NCBI GenBank assembly: GCA_964483725.1
Contig: CAZACQ010000004.1
Coordinates: forward strand, 1-55,695
Direction of reading: 5' to 3'
From: CAZACQ01 sp964483725
Lineage (GTDB): Bacteria > Patescibacteriota > Gracilibacteria > Absconditabacterales > Absconditicoccaceae
Length of the DNA: 55,695 bases
Shown here: one piece after another, positions 22,749 through 33,181 of the stretch
Numbering within the stretch: the stretch's first letter is position 1
Layout: each line of letters opens with the position of its first letter
Notes under the pieces: generated by a model
Database searches by the model: none
Seen by the model: only the letters and a program-made list of their open reading frames with translations
What the model was told of the DNA's origin: nothing
Program-made: the position numbers and the translations under genes

Positions 22749-23237
22749 TTAACTTTCTTCAATATTGGGAGCTCAACAATTATTACAATAATCATAAGAT
22801 TTTGGATAAGATTTTTTACATTCCTTGCAAGTAATTTTTAATCAATTTCCACAAGCTACACAATAATTATTATCCTTATCATTTTCTCAGAAACAATAGT
22901 CACAAACCACAATATTATTAGCTAAAGCCTCTCTCCATGGTAAATTATCATATTTGTACCTTACAGGCCTAATCAAAAAATAAAGTGCCAGTCAAAAAAT
23001 CGGAGTAAAAACTGCTACAAGTATAATAGAAAGTATTTGTAAAAATATATTATTAGTTCTATTAGAAATATCTTTAGTAGTCCAAAGTATAGCCCAAATC
23101 CATATAAAAACGATTATTCAAACAATTGTACTAATAAAATAATCTGCAAATCAAAGTCAATCGAACATTCAGAAAAAAGAATCAAATTGTTCAGATTCCA
23201 AAACATCTGTTTCTTCAATTATATTATTATCTTCCAT
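22749..23237 (-). CDS. Membrane protein with C-terminal double zinc ribbon
   Basis: 162 residues. Two hydrophobic helices at about 32-52 and 65-88, then a cytoplasmic tail with four CxxC pairs: CDYC, CVAC, CKEC and CNNC. These are spaced as two zinc ribbons (DZR type). Such proteins are common and uncharacterised; the ribbon may bind a partner protein or nucleic acid at the membrane. It lies 17 bases upstream-side of rel on the same strand. Confidence 0.8.
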
Positions 23238-23254
23238 TTTATAGATTAATTAAA

Positions 23255-25474
23255 TTAATAAATTTTTTTACTAACTATTTTTACTAATTCATTTTTATTT
23301 TTCAACTCTTTTATAACAAACTGCATTTTTGAAGGATTATTAAATTCCAAATCTATATTAATAAGTGAATATCATGTTTTCTTTGAATAAACATTTATAT
23401 CATCAATATTAACACTAAAATCTGAAAAAATCATAAGAATCTGAAGCAATACTCATGGCTTATCTTCAGCCTTTAACTTTATTCTCATAAAGTATTTATT
23501 ATAATCATATCATTCCCAATGAGATTCAAGAAGTTTATCATAAGAAATCGTATCCAAAGCTTTACAGTCCAAGCTATGAATTTTAATTCAGTCTCTTGTT
23601 GACTTTCAAATTATTTTACTATCATTACTTGGATTACATTCAGGACAAAAAAAGTAATTTAAATTATCATATCAGTCAATAACAACTTTTTTTGATAAAT
23701 TTGATTTATCTTTAACAGGTCCTAAAGAATCAGAAGATTCATCTCAAGAAGAATTTTTAGGTATATTAATGTTTTTATAATACTCTTTTATAAATTTTGT
23801 CGGAGATATTTGCTTATCATATATCTTTAACAAATTATTTTCTAAACTTTGTTCTGAATTATTAGAAGCAATCAAGTCAGATTTTGATCACAAAACAGGT
23901 AATCAATAAGACAACAATTTTTCATTCAAGAGCAACTTAGCCTTTTCCACATGATCTTTAATTTGACTTTGCCTAACATATCTATTTAATTTTGCTTTAG
24001 AAGAAGGATTGTGTAGAAATTTAAGCCAAGCTGCTGTAGCAGAATATTTTCTTTTATATGTTTTAATTTCTACTATACTTCAAGTCTTTAATCTATAATC
24101 AATAGGAACTATCTTATCATCCACAAAAGCTGCTTTAAATTTTAAACCAACATCTGTATGAATCTTAAAAGCAAAATCCAAAACAGTACTTCATTGTGGC
24201 ATTTCTATAACATCTCAAGCAGGAGTATATACAAAAATATTCTTATCCAATGCTTCAATCTCTAAAGTATTTTTAAAATCTTCATTTTTTTCTGCTTCTT
24301 GAAAAGTATTTACAATTTCTTGTAATTTACGGATCCAATTAACTTGTTCTTGAGATATTCTAGCAGAATCTCACTTTTCTTTATAAGCAAAATGAGCTGC
24401 CACTCAAAACTCTGCAAAACTATCCATATCCTCATCCCTTATTTGAATTTCAACTGGAAACTTAAACATTCATATAACTGTAGTATGAAGACTTTTATAT
24501 CAGTTAACTTTTGGAAGAGCAATATAGTCCTTTATTTTTTTAATTAATGGAGTATAATTATTATTTATAACTCAAAGAGCAGAATAACAATCTGTTATTG
24601 ATTGTGTAACAACCCTAAATGCTAAGACATCCATTACTTTATTAGGATCATCTGTTCAATATTTTTTCAATTTCTTATGAACTCTATAAGGACTTTTAAG
24701 TCTTCATTTTACAGTTTTATAGTTTATTCATGCCTCATCTAGTGCAGTCTCAATTTTTTTCACTCACTCATCTACATAATAATGATTATTATATCAATGT
24801 TTCTTTTTTATATGATTAAATATCCTTGTAAATTCTTTTGGGTTTATAACATAAAAAGATCAATTTTCCAAATAGTTTTGAAATATAGAAAGTCAAAGTC
24901 TCTGAGCTATTGGAACATATATTTTTAGAGTTTCATTGGCTATCCTCTGCTTTTTCTCTTCTTTTGGATGATACTTCAAGGTTTGAATATTATGAATACG
25001 GTCAGCTAACTTCACAAAAATAACTCTCAAATCTTTTCACATTGCTAGAAAAGTTTTCTTCAATGTTTCTAGATTTCTATCCTGTCACTCATACCTAACT
25101 CTTGAAACTTTCTCTAGTCAATAACACAAATCAGCAACTTCTTGTCAAAATCTTTCTTTAATATCATCATAATTGTATTCAGTATCTTCAATAACATCAT
25201 GTAATATACAAGTTTGTATAGTTTTAACTCAAGGTCTTATCTTCATCAAAAATAAAGTTGCTTTAAGCGGATGCACAAAATATGGTTCTCATGATTGCCT
25301 CATTTGTCATTCATGAGCTATTTTTGCAAAGTCATATGCTTTATCAATTTCTTTTAAATCATTATCTGATAGGTATTCAGATGCTAAAGATTTAATTTCT
25401 TGGAGCAAAAACTTAGGATCTTTTTCATAAACTGGCTTATAATTTAAAAATTTTTCTAAAGTAGCTATATCCAT
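23255..25474 (-). CDS. rel: (p)ppGpp synthetase/hydrolase (RelA/SpoT family)
   Basis: 739 residues, full bifunctional length. The N-terminal HD hydrolase is intact by motif: YFVHPLKATLFL, LHDVIED and VKLADRIHN. The synthetase domain shows RVHKKLKKYG, VLAFRVV and IALPKVNGYKSLHTT. A TGS domain follows (FVYTPAGDVIEMPQGST), then a Cys pair region (FFCPECNPS) and a C-terminal ACT domain (YFMRIKLKAEDKPGVL). It sets the stringent-response alarmone level. A full-length long Rel is notable in a reduced genome. Confidence 0.95.
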
Positions 25475-25519
25475 ATCAAACACATTAATTATAAATCTTC
25501 AACAAGTCCAAACTAAAAT

Positions 25520-26215
25520 TTAATCTCTAAAGTTTGTTATACTACTACATAATTCTACTCTTCATTCTCACCTTCACATATACTCAACTATAGAACAGAA
25601 CCTAAGCTCTTTTGCCTCAGATCATCAACAATAGTCACCATCAAAATAATCGTTTCAAGAATCACACTCAATAGGGTCTCAATCAGTTTTATCATAAAGT
25701 CATTTTACTTCTATAGAGCGATAAAATCTTCACTCTGGAGTAACATTGCTTTCACTTGGACAAGAGTACCAAAAATTTCTATCATCATCCTGACATAAAG
25801 CAAACAATCAATCCTCATCAGTAAATCATCATGAAATATCTAAATTTGCATCATTCATTCAAGATAAATAATTGTAATATTGTCAGTCTGCTGAATATCA
25901 GGAAACTAATACATAAGATCAAGATCATATCCAAGGCTCCTGAAAACACTCAGAATCTGTAGATAAAGGGTCTTCATTTAGCCAACATTCTTCTCTCCTA
26001 CCTGACCACCTAAGCCAATTAGTATCCCTCACATTAAAAACTCACTCAACACCTTCTCTAGCAAGATTAATTGCTACTACATTTTGTCTTATTGCTCAAA
26101 TATAGTTTAATCAGTAATTAATTACTCATATTATAACTACTAATGAAGAAGAAACTATTACTGTAACAATAAGCATTTCAATCAAAGTAAATCATTTTTT
26201 AATTGAAAATTTCAT
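25520..26215 (-). CDS. Type IV pilin-like protein (prepilin N-terminus)
   Basis: 231 residues. The N-terminus MKFSIKKG|FTLIEMLIVTVIVSS is a class III prepilin signal: basic leader, Gly at -1 (TGA), Phe at +1 and Glu at +5, followed by the hydrophobic stalk helix. The rest is a Cys- and Trp-rich beta domain with at least seven Cys. It is likely processed by a prepilin peptidase and assembled in a pilus or pseudopilus. No pilus assembly genes adjoin it. Confidence 0.85.
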
Positions 26216-26293
26216 ATTTTATATTATACTTATTAAATATTTTGATACTAGATTCATTTTAAAGATTTTATATACTATTTCAAGATTAAGCAA

Positions 26294-26893
26294 ATGGAAT
26301 GACATTATGACCTATTTCTTATATGATTAATATGAATTTTATTGATATTTTCAATAGTAATATGAATAAATAAAATGATAAAAATAATCATATGAAATTA
26401 CTTACTAATTTCAATAGCATTAGCAATGCACTTATGATTAGATTTTTTATACATATTTTTAGAAAACAACACAATAGACTTTATAAGCAATCAAGAAGAA
26501 CTTGCTAATTGATTAATAAACAATAAAGAACGAATAATACTAATAATATATTTATTACTACTAATACTAATATTCACAAAATCAAGAATTTCTATATGAA
26601 TAAGCCAGTCATGAACTGCAAAACTATTATTTTGAATTATATTCGCACCTTTGACTGTAATAAGTATAATAATGTGATTAAGCGTAGTAATATATTGACC
26701 AAGCATATTAAGTACTGAGGAAATGATAAATTTCATAAATTCTTTTGAAGAAAATACATTTATTTATAATTTTTTACACTTAATTCCATTATGGATAATT
26801 AGCCCAGCACTGATTGCTGTAATATTTAGCACAGAAATTAAAATACACAAACCAGCAAATAATAATAATGAACAAAACAATCAAGAGGAGTAA
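26294..26893 (+). CDS. Polytopic membrane protein, 199 aa
   Basis: 199 residues with about five membrane helices (near 6-24, 26-50, 78-95, 104-130 and 158-180) and a short hydrophilic Asn/Glu tail. No family recognised. The start is ATG at 26294, needed to keep the frame; the ATG at 26307 leads quickly to TAA. Transcribed toward the ferredoxin gene. Confidence 0.7.
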
Positions 26894-26964
26894 AAAATCT
26901 ATTGAAAAAGTCCAATAAATAATTATATTAAAACAACTACTTTTAAAAAAGTACTTGAAAATTT

Positions 26965-27165
26965 ATGACAAAAAAACTTTGTACAGACAGTGATTGATGC
27001 ATTTGATGTGGAGTTTGTGTAGCAATAGCTCCTGAACTTTTTAAGTTTAACGAAAAAGGTAAAGCATATACTTCTTGACAACCCAAAAATGAAAATGATT
27101 GGCAAGATGCAGAAGAAGCTATAAAATCCTGTCCTGTTGAAGTTATATATAAAGAAGATGAATAG
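26965..27165 (+). CDS. Small 4Fe-4S ferredoxin
   Basis: 66 residues. The single-cluster pattern is CIGCGVC followed by an SCPVEVI motif near the C-terminus, with an extra Cys at position 6. It fits monocluster ferredoxins of the Fer4_13/Fer4_15 kind that carry electrons between enzymes. Two of the glycines in the Cys motif are coded TGA/GGA. No partner oxidoreductase is in the immediate neighbourhood. Confidence 0.9.
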
Positions 27166-27217
27166 ATCATAAAGTTTTGAATACAAGTAATTTAATTAAT
27201 TAAACATATGTGCTATA

Positions 27218-27679
27218 ATGAAAGAAAAAACATTAGTTATACTTAAACCTGATACAGTTACTAGATGATTAAGTTGAGAAATAACAAGCAGATTCGAAAA
27301 GAAATGACTTAAAATGGTTGCTTGTAAAATGACTTATTTAAGTGAAGATGTTCTTAGAGAGCATTATGATCATTTGAAAGATAAACCATTTTTTCCATCT
27401 ATAGTTTCTTATATGACATCTTCTCCAGTTATATTGCAAGTTTGGGAATGAGCAGAAGCTGTAGATGTAGTTAGGCTAATGATATGAGTAACAAACTCAA
27501 GACAAGCTCAACCTTGAACTATAAGATGAGATTTTGGTATGAGTATTTGAAGAAATATTGTTCATGCTTCAGAAGATGTTGAAGCTGCTAAAAATGAAGT
27601 TGAAAGATTCTTCTCAGAAGAAGAAATATATTCATATAAGAGAGCTGATGAAGACAAACTATATGAAGATGATGAATAA
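27218..27679 (+). CDS. ndk: Nucleoside diphosphate kinase
   Basis: 153 residues. It moves the terminal phosphate from ATP to NDPs through a phospho-histidine. Seen are TLVILKPDTV at the start, PGTIRGDFG and NIVHAS with the active His at residue 116. It ends in an acidic tail. The ATG is embedded in TATAATG with no Shine-Dalgarno. Confidence 0.96.
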
Positions 27680-27719
27680 TTATTTAAAATATATTTAATT
27701 CTATAAATACTAATAAACA

Positions 27720-27947
27720 ATGAAAAAAGATTTACATCCAAAGTATAATAAAGAGGTAGAAGTACATTGTATATGTTGAAACAATTTTTCTATAAGTTCA
27801 GCTGTTGAAGGACCAATTAAAGTTGAGTCTTGCCCAGCATGTCATCCTACTTATACTGGTAAACAAGAAACAAGAGTTGTTAAGTGAAGAATGGAAAAAT
27901 TCTTAGAAAAACAAAAGAAAATGGAAAAAATTCAATGAAATAAATAA
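27720..27947 (+). CDS. rpmE: 50S ribosomal protein L31
   Basis: 75 residues. MKKDLHPKYN at the start is diagnostic. CICGNNF and CPACHPTYTGKQ give the zinc-binding C+ form. The C-terminus is extended by a Lys/Glu helix. Part of a plus-strand run with ndk and atpD. Confidence 0.95.
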
Positions 27948-27955
27948 TATTCCAA

Positions 27956-28564
27956 ATGTTACTTAAAGAAAAGGTACTATCAAAGAACCTATGAAATCAA
28001 GAAATTATAGATATTATTTGACATCATTGATGGAAATATATTAAAGCATTAATAAAATATTGTATTTTATTAATAATATTGTTTGTTTTTTACAATTTAT
28101 TAGTACAATATATTGATGTTGATTATCTTGAGTTTATATTTTGATCAGTAGGTTTAATTATTTATATAATGTTTGTGGTAGCTTTTCTTGATGTTTACCT
28201 AGATAGTATTGTTTTAACATCAACTTGAATTATACTTTATAAGCGAGAATGATTCCTAAGACAAAATACAGAACATATTCAATGGTCATCAGCTCAAAGT
28301 ATCTATGATGAACAAAATTGAATATTAGATGTAATATTAAACAAATGAACTATTAAGATAAAAAGACATGATGAAGTATATTCATTTGAAGATGTTGCAT
28401 ACCCTAGTAAGACAACAAATATGATAATTAAAGCAAAAAACGATATAATGTATAACAATAAAGATGATGATGAAGATGAATTTCAAAACTCAGAAAAGTT
28501 TGATGTTTTGGTAGATACACTATGAGAAGTGATACTAGACTATGTTAAAAAGAATAAAAAATAA
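27956..28564 (+). CDS. Membrane protein with PH-like domain, 202 aa
   Basis: 202 residues, 8 bases after rpmE. Two helices at about 30-52 and 60-82 are followed by a beta-rich bacterial PH-like domain (LTSTGIILYK...IQWSSAQSIYDEQNGILDVIL...GTIKIKRHDE), then a long Asp-rich linker (DDDEDEFQ). Similar in kind to the N-terminal half of YdbT/YdbS proteins. A CGA codon at 28244 precedes EGFLRQ. Function unknown. Confidence 0.7.
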
Positions 28565-28591
28565 GTTTTTAACTAATTAAAAATTATAATT

Positions 28592-30001
28592 ATGACTGAA
28601 GGTAAGATTCTTACAATAAGATGAGTTGTACTAGATTTACAATTTGAGAGCAATATTCCTAGCATATATGATGCTGTTAAAGTAGAAAACAAGAATAATC
28701 ATAATGAGGAAGTTGTAATAGAAATTATGCAACAATTAGAAGACTGAGTTGTTAGGTGAATAGCTATGACAAGTACTGATTGATTAAAAAGATGAGACAA
28801 AGTAATAGCTACTTGAAGTCCTATAAAAACACCTGTAGGACCAGAAGTATTATGACATATATTTAATGTATTATGAAGTAATATTGACTGAGAACAAGCA
28901 GTTGAATGAAAAGAAAAATGGCCAATTCATAGAAATGCTCCTGAATTTACAGAACTAAATACTAAGGCTGAAATTCTAGAAACTTGAATAAAAATTGTAG
29001 ATCTTTTGGCTCCTGTATTGAAATGAGGTAAAGTGTGACTTTTTGGTTGAGCATGAGTTTGAAAAACAGTTATTATGCAAGAGCTTATAAATAATATTGC
29101 TAAAGAACATAGTTGAGTATCTGTAGTTTGTGGTGTATGAGAAAGAACAAGAGAATGAAATGACTTGTATGAAGAAATGAAAGAATCATGAGTTTTGTGA
29201 AGTACAGCTATGGTATATTGACAAATGAATGAACCTCCTGGACCAAGAGCTAGAGTTGCTCTAACTTGATTAACAATGGCTGAATATTTTCGTGATGTTG
29301 AATGAAAAGATGTTCTTATATTTATAGATAATATATTTAGATTTTCTCAAGCTGGTAATGAAATATCTGCTCTTATGTGAAGAATTCCATCAGCAGTATG
29401 ATATCAGCCAACTTTAGCAAGTGAAATGGGTACTTTACAAGAAAGAATTACATCCACAGAAAAAGGTTCTATTACATCTGTACAGGCAGTTTATGTTCCG
29501 GCAGATGATCTTACAGACCCTGCTCCAGCAAATACTTTTGCCCACTTGGATAGTACTATTGTACTTAATAGGTCAATAGCAGAAAAAGGTATATATCCAG
29601 CAGTTGACCCTTTGGATAGTACATCTACAGTACTTGATCCAGAAGTAGTGTGACAAAAACACTATGAAGTTTCAAAGAAAGTTCAAAAAACTTTACAAAA
29701 GTATAAAGAACTACAAGATATTATTGCTATTTTAGGTATGGAAGAATTATCATATGAAGATAAACTTGCTGTTAATAGAGCTAGAAAAATTGAAAGATTC
29801 TTTTCTCAACCATTCCATGTTGCAGAACAATTTACAGGTATGCCATGAGTATATGTAAAAATGGAAGACACAGTATCTGACTTTGAAAAAATAGTAGAAT
29901 GAGAATGTGATGATATACCAGAATCTTACTTTATGTATAAAGCCAACTTAAATGATGTAATAAAATCATTTGAAGAAGACAAAGAAAAAGAAGAAGCTTA
30001 A
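28592..30001 (+). CDS. atpD: F1 ATP synthase beta subunit
   Basis: 469 residues, full length. Catalytic subunit of F-type ATP synthase. The P-loop is GGAGVGKT at residues 153-160 with three glycines as TGA. The catalytic region VGERTREGNDLY follows, then Walker B VLIFIDNIFRF, and PSAVGYQPTLASEMG with VYVPADDLTDPAPA. The neighbours are rpmE, a PH-like protein and yidC; no other ATP synthase gene is in the window, so the subunit is uncoupled from an atp operon here. Confidence 0.96.
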
Positions 30002-30023
30002 ATTTAATTTTTAACTCAGCATA

Positions 30024-30800
30024 ATGAATCCTTTTTCTCTAATATTTCTAGAGATAATATACCGTCCAATATTCAATTTATTAATTATATTTCTAGCATT
30101 ATTTAATTTGAACTTGTGACTTGCAATAATAGCATTAACTTTATTAGTAAGACTTATACTTCTAAAACCTGCTCTTGCTGGTAATGAGATGCAAAAACAA
30201 ATGACTGATCTACAGCCTAAGTTAAAAGAAATACAAGAAAAATACAAAGATGACCAACAAAAAATGGCTGAAGAGACTATGAAAGTCTTCAAAAAACATT
30301 GATCATGACCATTAAAATGATGTATAATGTTATTAGTTCAAATACCAGTATTTATATGACTATTCTTTGTTGTAAAAAACTTTTCTGAGACTGAATGAGT
30401 AATAAATATGGATAGTTTATATAGTTTCTTAACATTTTTGTGACTTAATTGACTAGAAATAGAGCAAGTAAATACTGTATTTTTGTGAATAGACCTACTT
30501 AGTTGATGATCTATTGTATTAGCACTATTAGCATGAGCTCTTATTTTCACTCAAATGAAACTAACAATGTTGAATAGACCTGCAACTCCTCAAATGCCTT
30601 GATGAGCTAATATGCCAGATATGAATAAAATGATGGGTTTTATGAACATATTCCTTACAGTAATGATGACATGATTTGTTCTATTCATGCCAGCTTGAAT
30701 ATGATTATATATAGTTACAACTACTCTATTCAGTGTTATACAATTTACAATACAGTATAGAGAACTAATAAAAGTTAAACTATGATTAGTAAAAAACTAA
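30024..30800 (+). CDS. yidC: Membrane protein insertase YidC/OxaI
   Basis: 258 residues, the short form without the large periplasmic domain. It inserts membrane proteins. Five helices are visible; the conserved cytoplasmic loop after LTLLVRLILLKP has the coiled-coil KEIQEKYKDDQQKM, and the second half contains CIMLLVQIPVFIGLF and GFVLFMPAGIGLY. It is 22 bases after atpD and ends at a strong terminator. Confidence 0.93.
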
Positions 30801-30810
30801 AATAATTAAT

Positions 30811-30848
30811 AAAAAAAATACTTCCATGTTTATGGAAGTATTTTTTTT
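30811..30848. terminator. Bidirectional terminator after yidC
   Basis: A 17-bp stem of A/T runs around TACTTCCAT / ATGGAAGTA with a 4-base loop, placed between convergent yidC and the thioredoxin-like gene, with U-tracts in both directions. Confidence 0.92.
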
Positions 30849-30861
30849 ATTTAAATATTAT

Positions 30862-31503
30862 TTACTTTTTTGTTTTTTTCTCAAAAGGATTTATCAGTAT
30901 AAATAATATTATTATTACAATTAATATAACAAAAACTATAAAAAATATATATTGATTTTCAGTAAATTCGTCATTAGTTGAAGCTCAATCTACATCTTGA
31001 ACATCTCATTCACTATCAACATCTTCACTAACTAGAGAAGATTCATCAGGAAGAACAGATATCATATTGTTAGATGCTAACATATTTCATACATCTTGAT
31101 TTGAAGTTTTTGCATCAAAAAAGTTCATTACTGGTTGATCTCCAACAAAATAGTATCAATCATCTCAATCTACAACAATAAAAAATGGAACTCATCTTCA
31201 ATTTTCAGGTACAGAATTAGCATCCCATATACTATTTAATTCTGATTGATTATTATCATCAAAAACATTAAGTTTCTTTATTCAAAACTCAGAATAATAT
31301 CAATTTTCAGTCAAATATTCATCCAAAGATTGACAATAAGGACAAGTTGGGCTATGAAAATATAAATATTCATATTCAGATTCTTGATTTAGTTCACTAC
31401 TTTCTTGAGTTTGTAAATCATCTTCGCTTGATTCATCAATATTTTCTGCATAAGAATAATTTAAAGCAAATAATATTGATAAAATTAATACTATATATTT
31501 CAT
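30862..31503 (-). CDS. Secreted thioredoxin-like protein (CPYC) with C-terminal membrane helix
   Basis: 213 residues. A signal peptide (1-19) is followed by an acidic linker and a thioredoxin-like domain with the redox pair CPYC in FHSPTCPYCQSL (about residue 52). The strand GVPFFIVVDGDDG gives the cis-Pro loop. A second acidic linker leads to a membrane helix (about 180-205) and a basic tail. It likely reduces or oxidises thiols on the outer face of the membrane and is next to the DsbA-like gene. Confidence 0.82.
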
Positions 31504-31568
31504 ATATTTATAAATTTAAGTAATAAAATGCCCCAAAATTAATTGGAGCAAAATAAATCTAAAACAGA

Positions 31569-32483
31569 CTAATTAAGCATATCTTCTACTATAGGTCAGA
31601 ATTCAGATGCTGGATATGCTCAAGGAACAAGAACCCATTCTCATGTTTCAGTATCAAGTAAAACATTTCAAGGAGTTCATTGTACTCAAAATATTTGTCA
31701 TTCTCACATATTTTCAGAAACAATACCTTCAACTTCAGCATTATCTATACAAGATGAAAAACTATCTAAATCTAATCAATGTTCAGATGCTATATCTTCC
31801 CAAGACTGCCTATTTTCAACATCATTTAAAGCAAAAAAATCATACTTATAATCATAAAAAACTTCAGATCATCACAATTCACCAGCACACTCTATAGCAT
31901 AAGATCCTGGATATGATCTATCTCCAAATATTGGAAATGTTCTAAATATATGATTTATTTCACTTGAATCAAATTGATTCAAAACATTTTGAATTGTACC
32001 ATCATTGCTGTGTCTTGCACAAAATGGACAATTTACATCAGAATATTCAATCAAAGTTATTCTAGATCATTCTTCTCACATTATATGGCCTCTTTGCAAT
32101 ATTGAATCAATTTGATCTTCTGTTATTTCTCATCTTTCAAATTGGTCATCTGTATCAGCTTGTTGTTCTTGTGGCTCTGTAGGAGCTTGTTCTTGTTGAT
32201 CATCTAAATCAATTTCTCATCATGACTGGTCAACAAAAGCTTCTAACTGCTCTCTATTTTGTTGAATAAAAGAATCAGATAAGAATGCTTCTTGAGCAAG
32301 TTCATAATTATCTTTTCAACCAAACTCTAAAGAACTATGATATAATATTTCTTCTTTAATTTCATCTTTTATTTCTTCTGACTTAATATCTAAAATATAA
32401 TAGTTTCAAGCAAGCACTAAAACTCACATAAGTACTACTATAATAGCAAGGGAAACTATAGATCATCAATTATTATTCACCAT
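31569..32483 (-). CDS. DsbA/DSBA-like membrane-anchored thiol oxidoreductase (CPFC)
   Basis: 304 residues. One N-terminal helix (about 8-28), then a Gln/Glu-rich linker and a DsbA/thioredoxin_4-type domain. The active site is CPFCARH in LIEYSDVNCPFCARHS. The domain continues FRTFPIFGDRSYPGSYAIEC and ends in the cis-Pro strand GTPGNVLLD. It would form or shuffle disulfides in exported proteins. The DsbD-like protein at 35535 is a possible membrane partner. Confidence 0.88.
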
Positions 32484-32574
32484 AATTTTTTAAGATTATT
32501 AATATAAAACAGCTAATTTATATAAATTAAATAAGTTTTTGCAAGTTATAATATCTAATATCTAATTGACAAAT

Positions 32575-33090
32575 TTAATTATTTATCTTTTTTAAATTAG
32601 TAATTATATCACTCATTTTTAAGTTTACTTGTTCATCATTTAACAAATCAGTTTGTCATTCTTGCAAAGTAATATGAACAACAGGTGGAACAGGTATTCA
32701 CTCTACTTCAAAGAAAAGCAAATCAACCAAGTCAGAAACTGACATATATGCTCTTGTACTTCCACTACTTGTTAGTATAGCAAATGCTTTTTGGTACATA
32801 GCGCCACACATTATATCAAGAAAATTTTTCAAAGCTCAAGATAATGTATACTGATATACAGGCATACCTATTACAAAAGTATCACATTTTTGCATTCTTT
32901 CATAAACATCTTGAACTTCTTGACTATAATCATAAAGGTCTCTTCAATCACAAAATTCCATATTTATATTTCTAAGATCAATATAATCATAATCTATATT
33001 TTCTTGTTTTAGCTTTTCTTCAAAAGCTTTTGTTAAATTAGATGTATTTGATTTTGGGTTCAAACTACCTTGTATAATTCATACTTTCAT
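32575..33090 (-). CDS. Flavodoxin-fold NADPH-dependent FMN reductase-like protein
   Basis: 171 residues. The N-terminal GSLNPKSNTSNLTKAF is the FMN-phosphate loop of the NADPH-dependent FMN reductase family. CDTFVIGMPVYQYTLSGALKNFLD matches the second flavin loop (G-x-P-x-Y ... LKNFLD). It probably supplies electrons to a quinone, flavin or metal acceptor. It lies within the redox/copper gene run. Confidence 0.85.
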
Positions 33091-33181
33091 TCATTCCTTT
33101 ATTAAATTAATAAATATATTGATGCTTTAATCTCAAACAAATGCATATTAAATATAAACTAAGTTACCTAATATCAAACAG

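Noticed and set aside
26923..27186. Minus-strand ORFs of 75-87 codons
   Set aside because: Antisense to the ferredoxin gene, whose Cys motif is clear on the plus strand.
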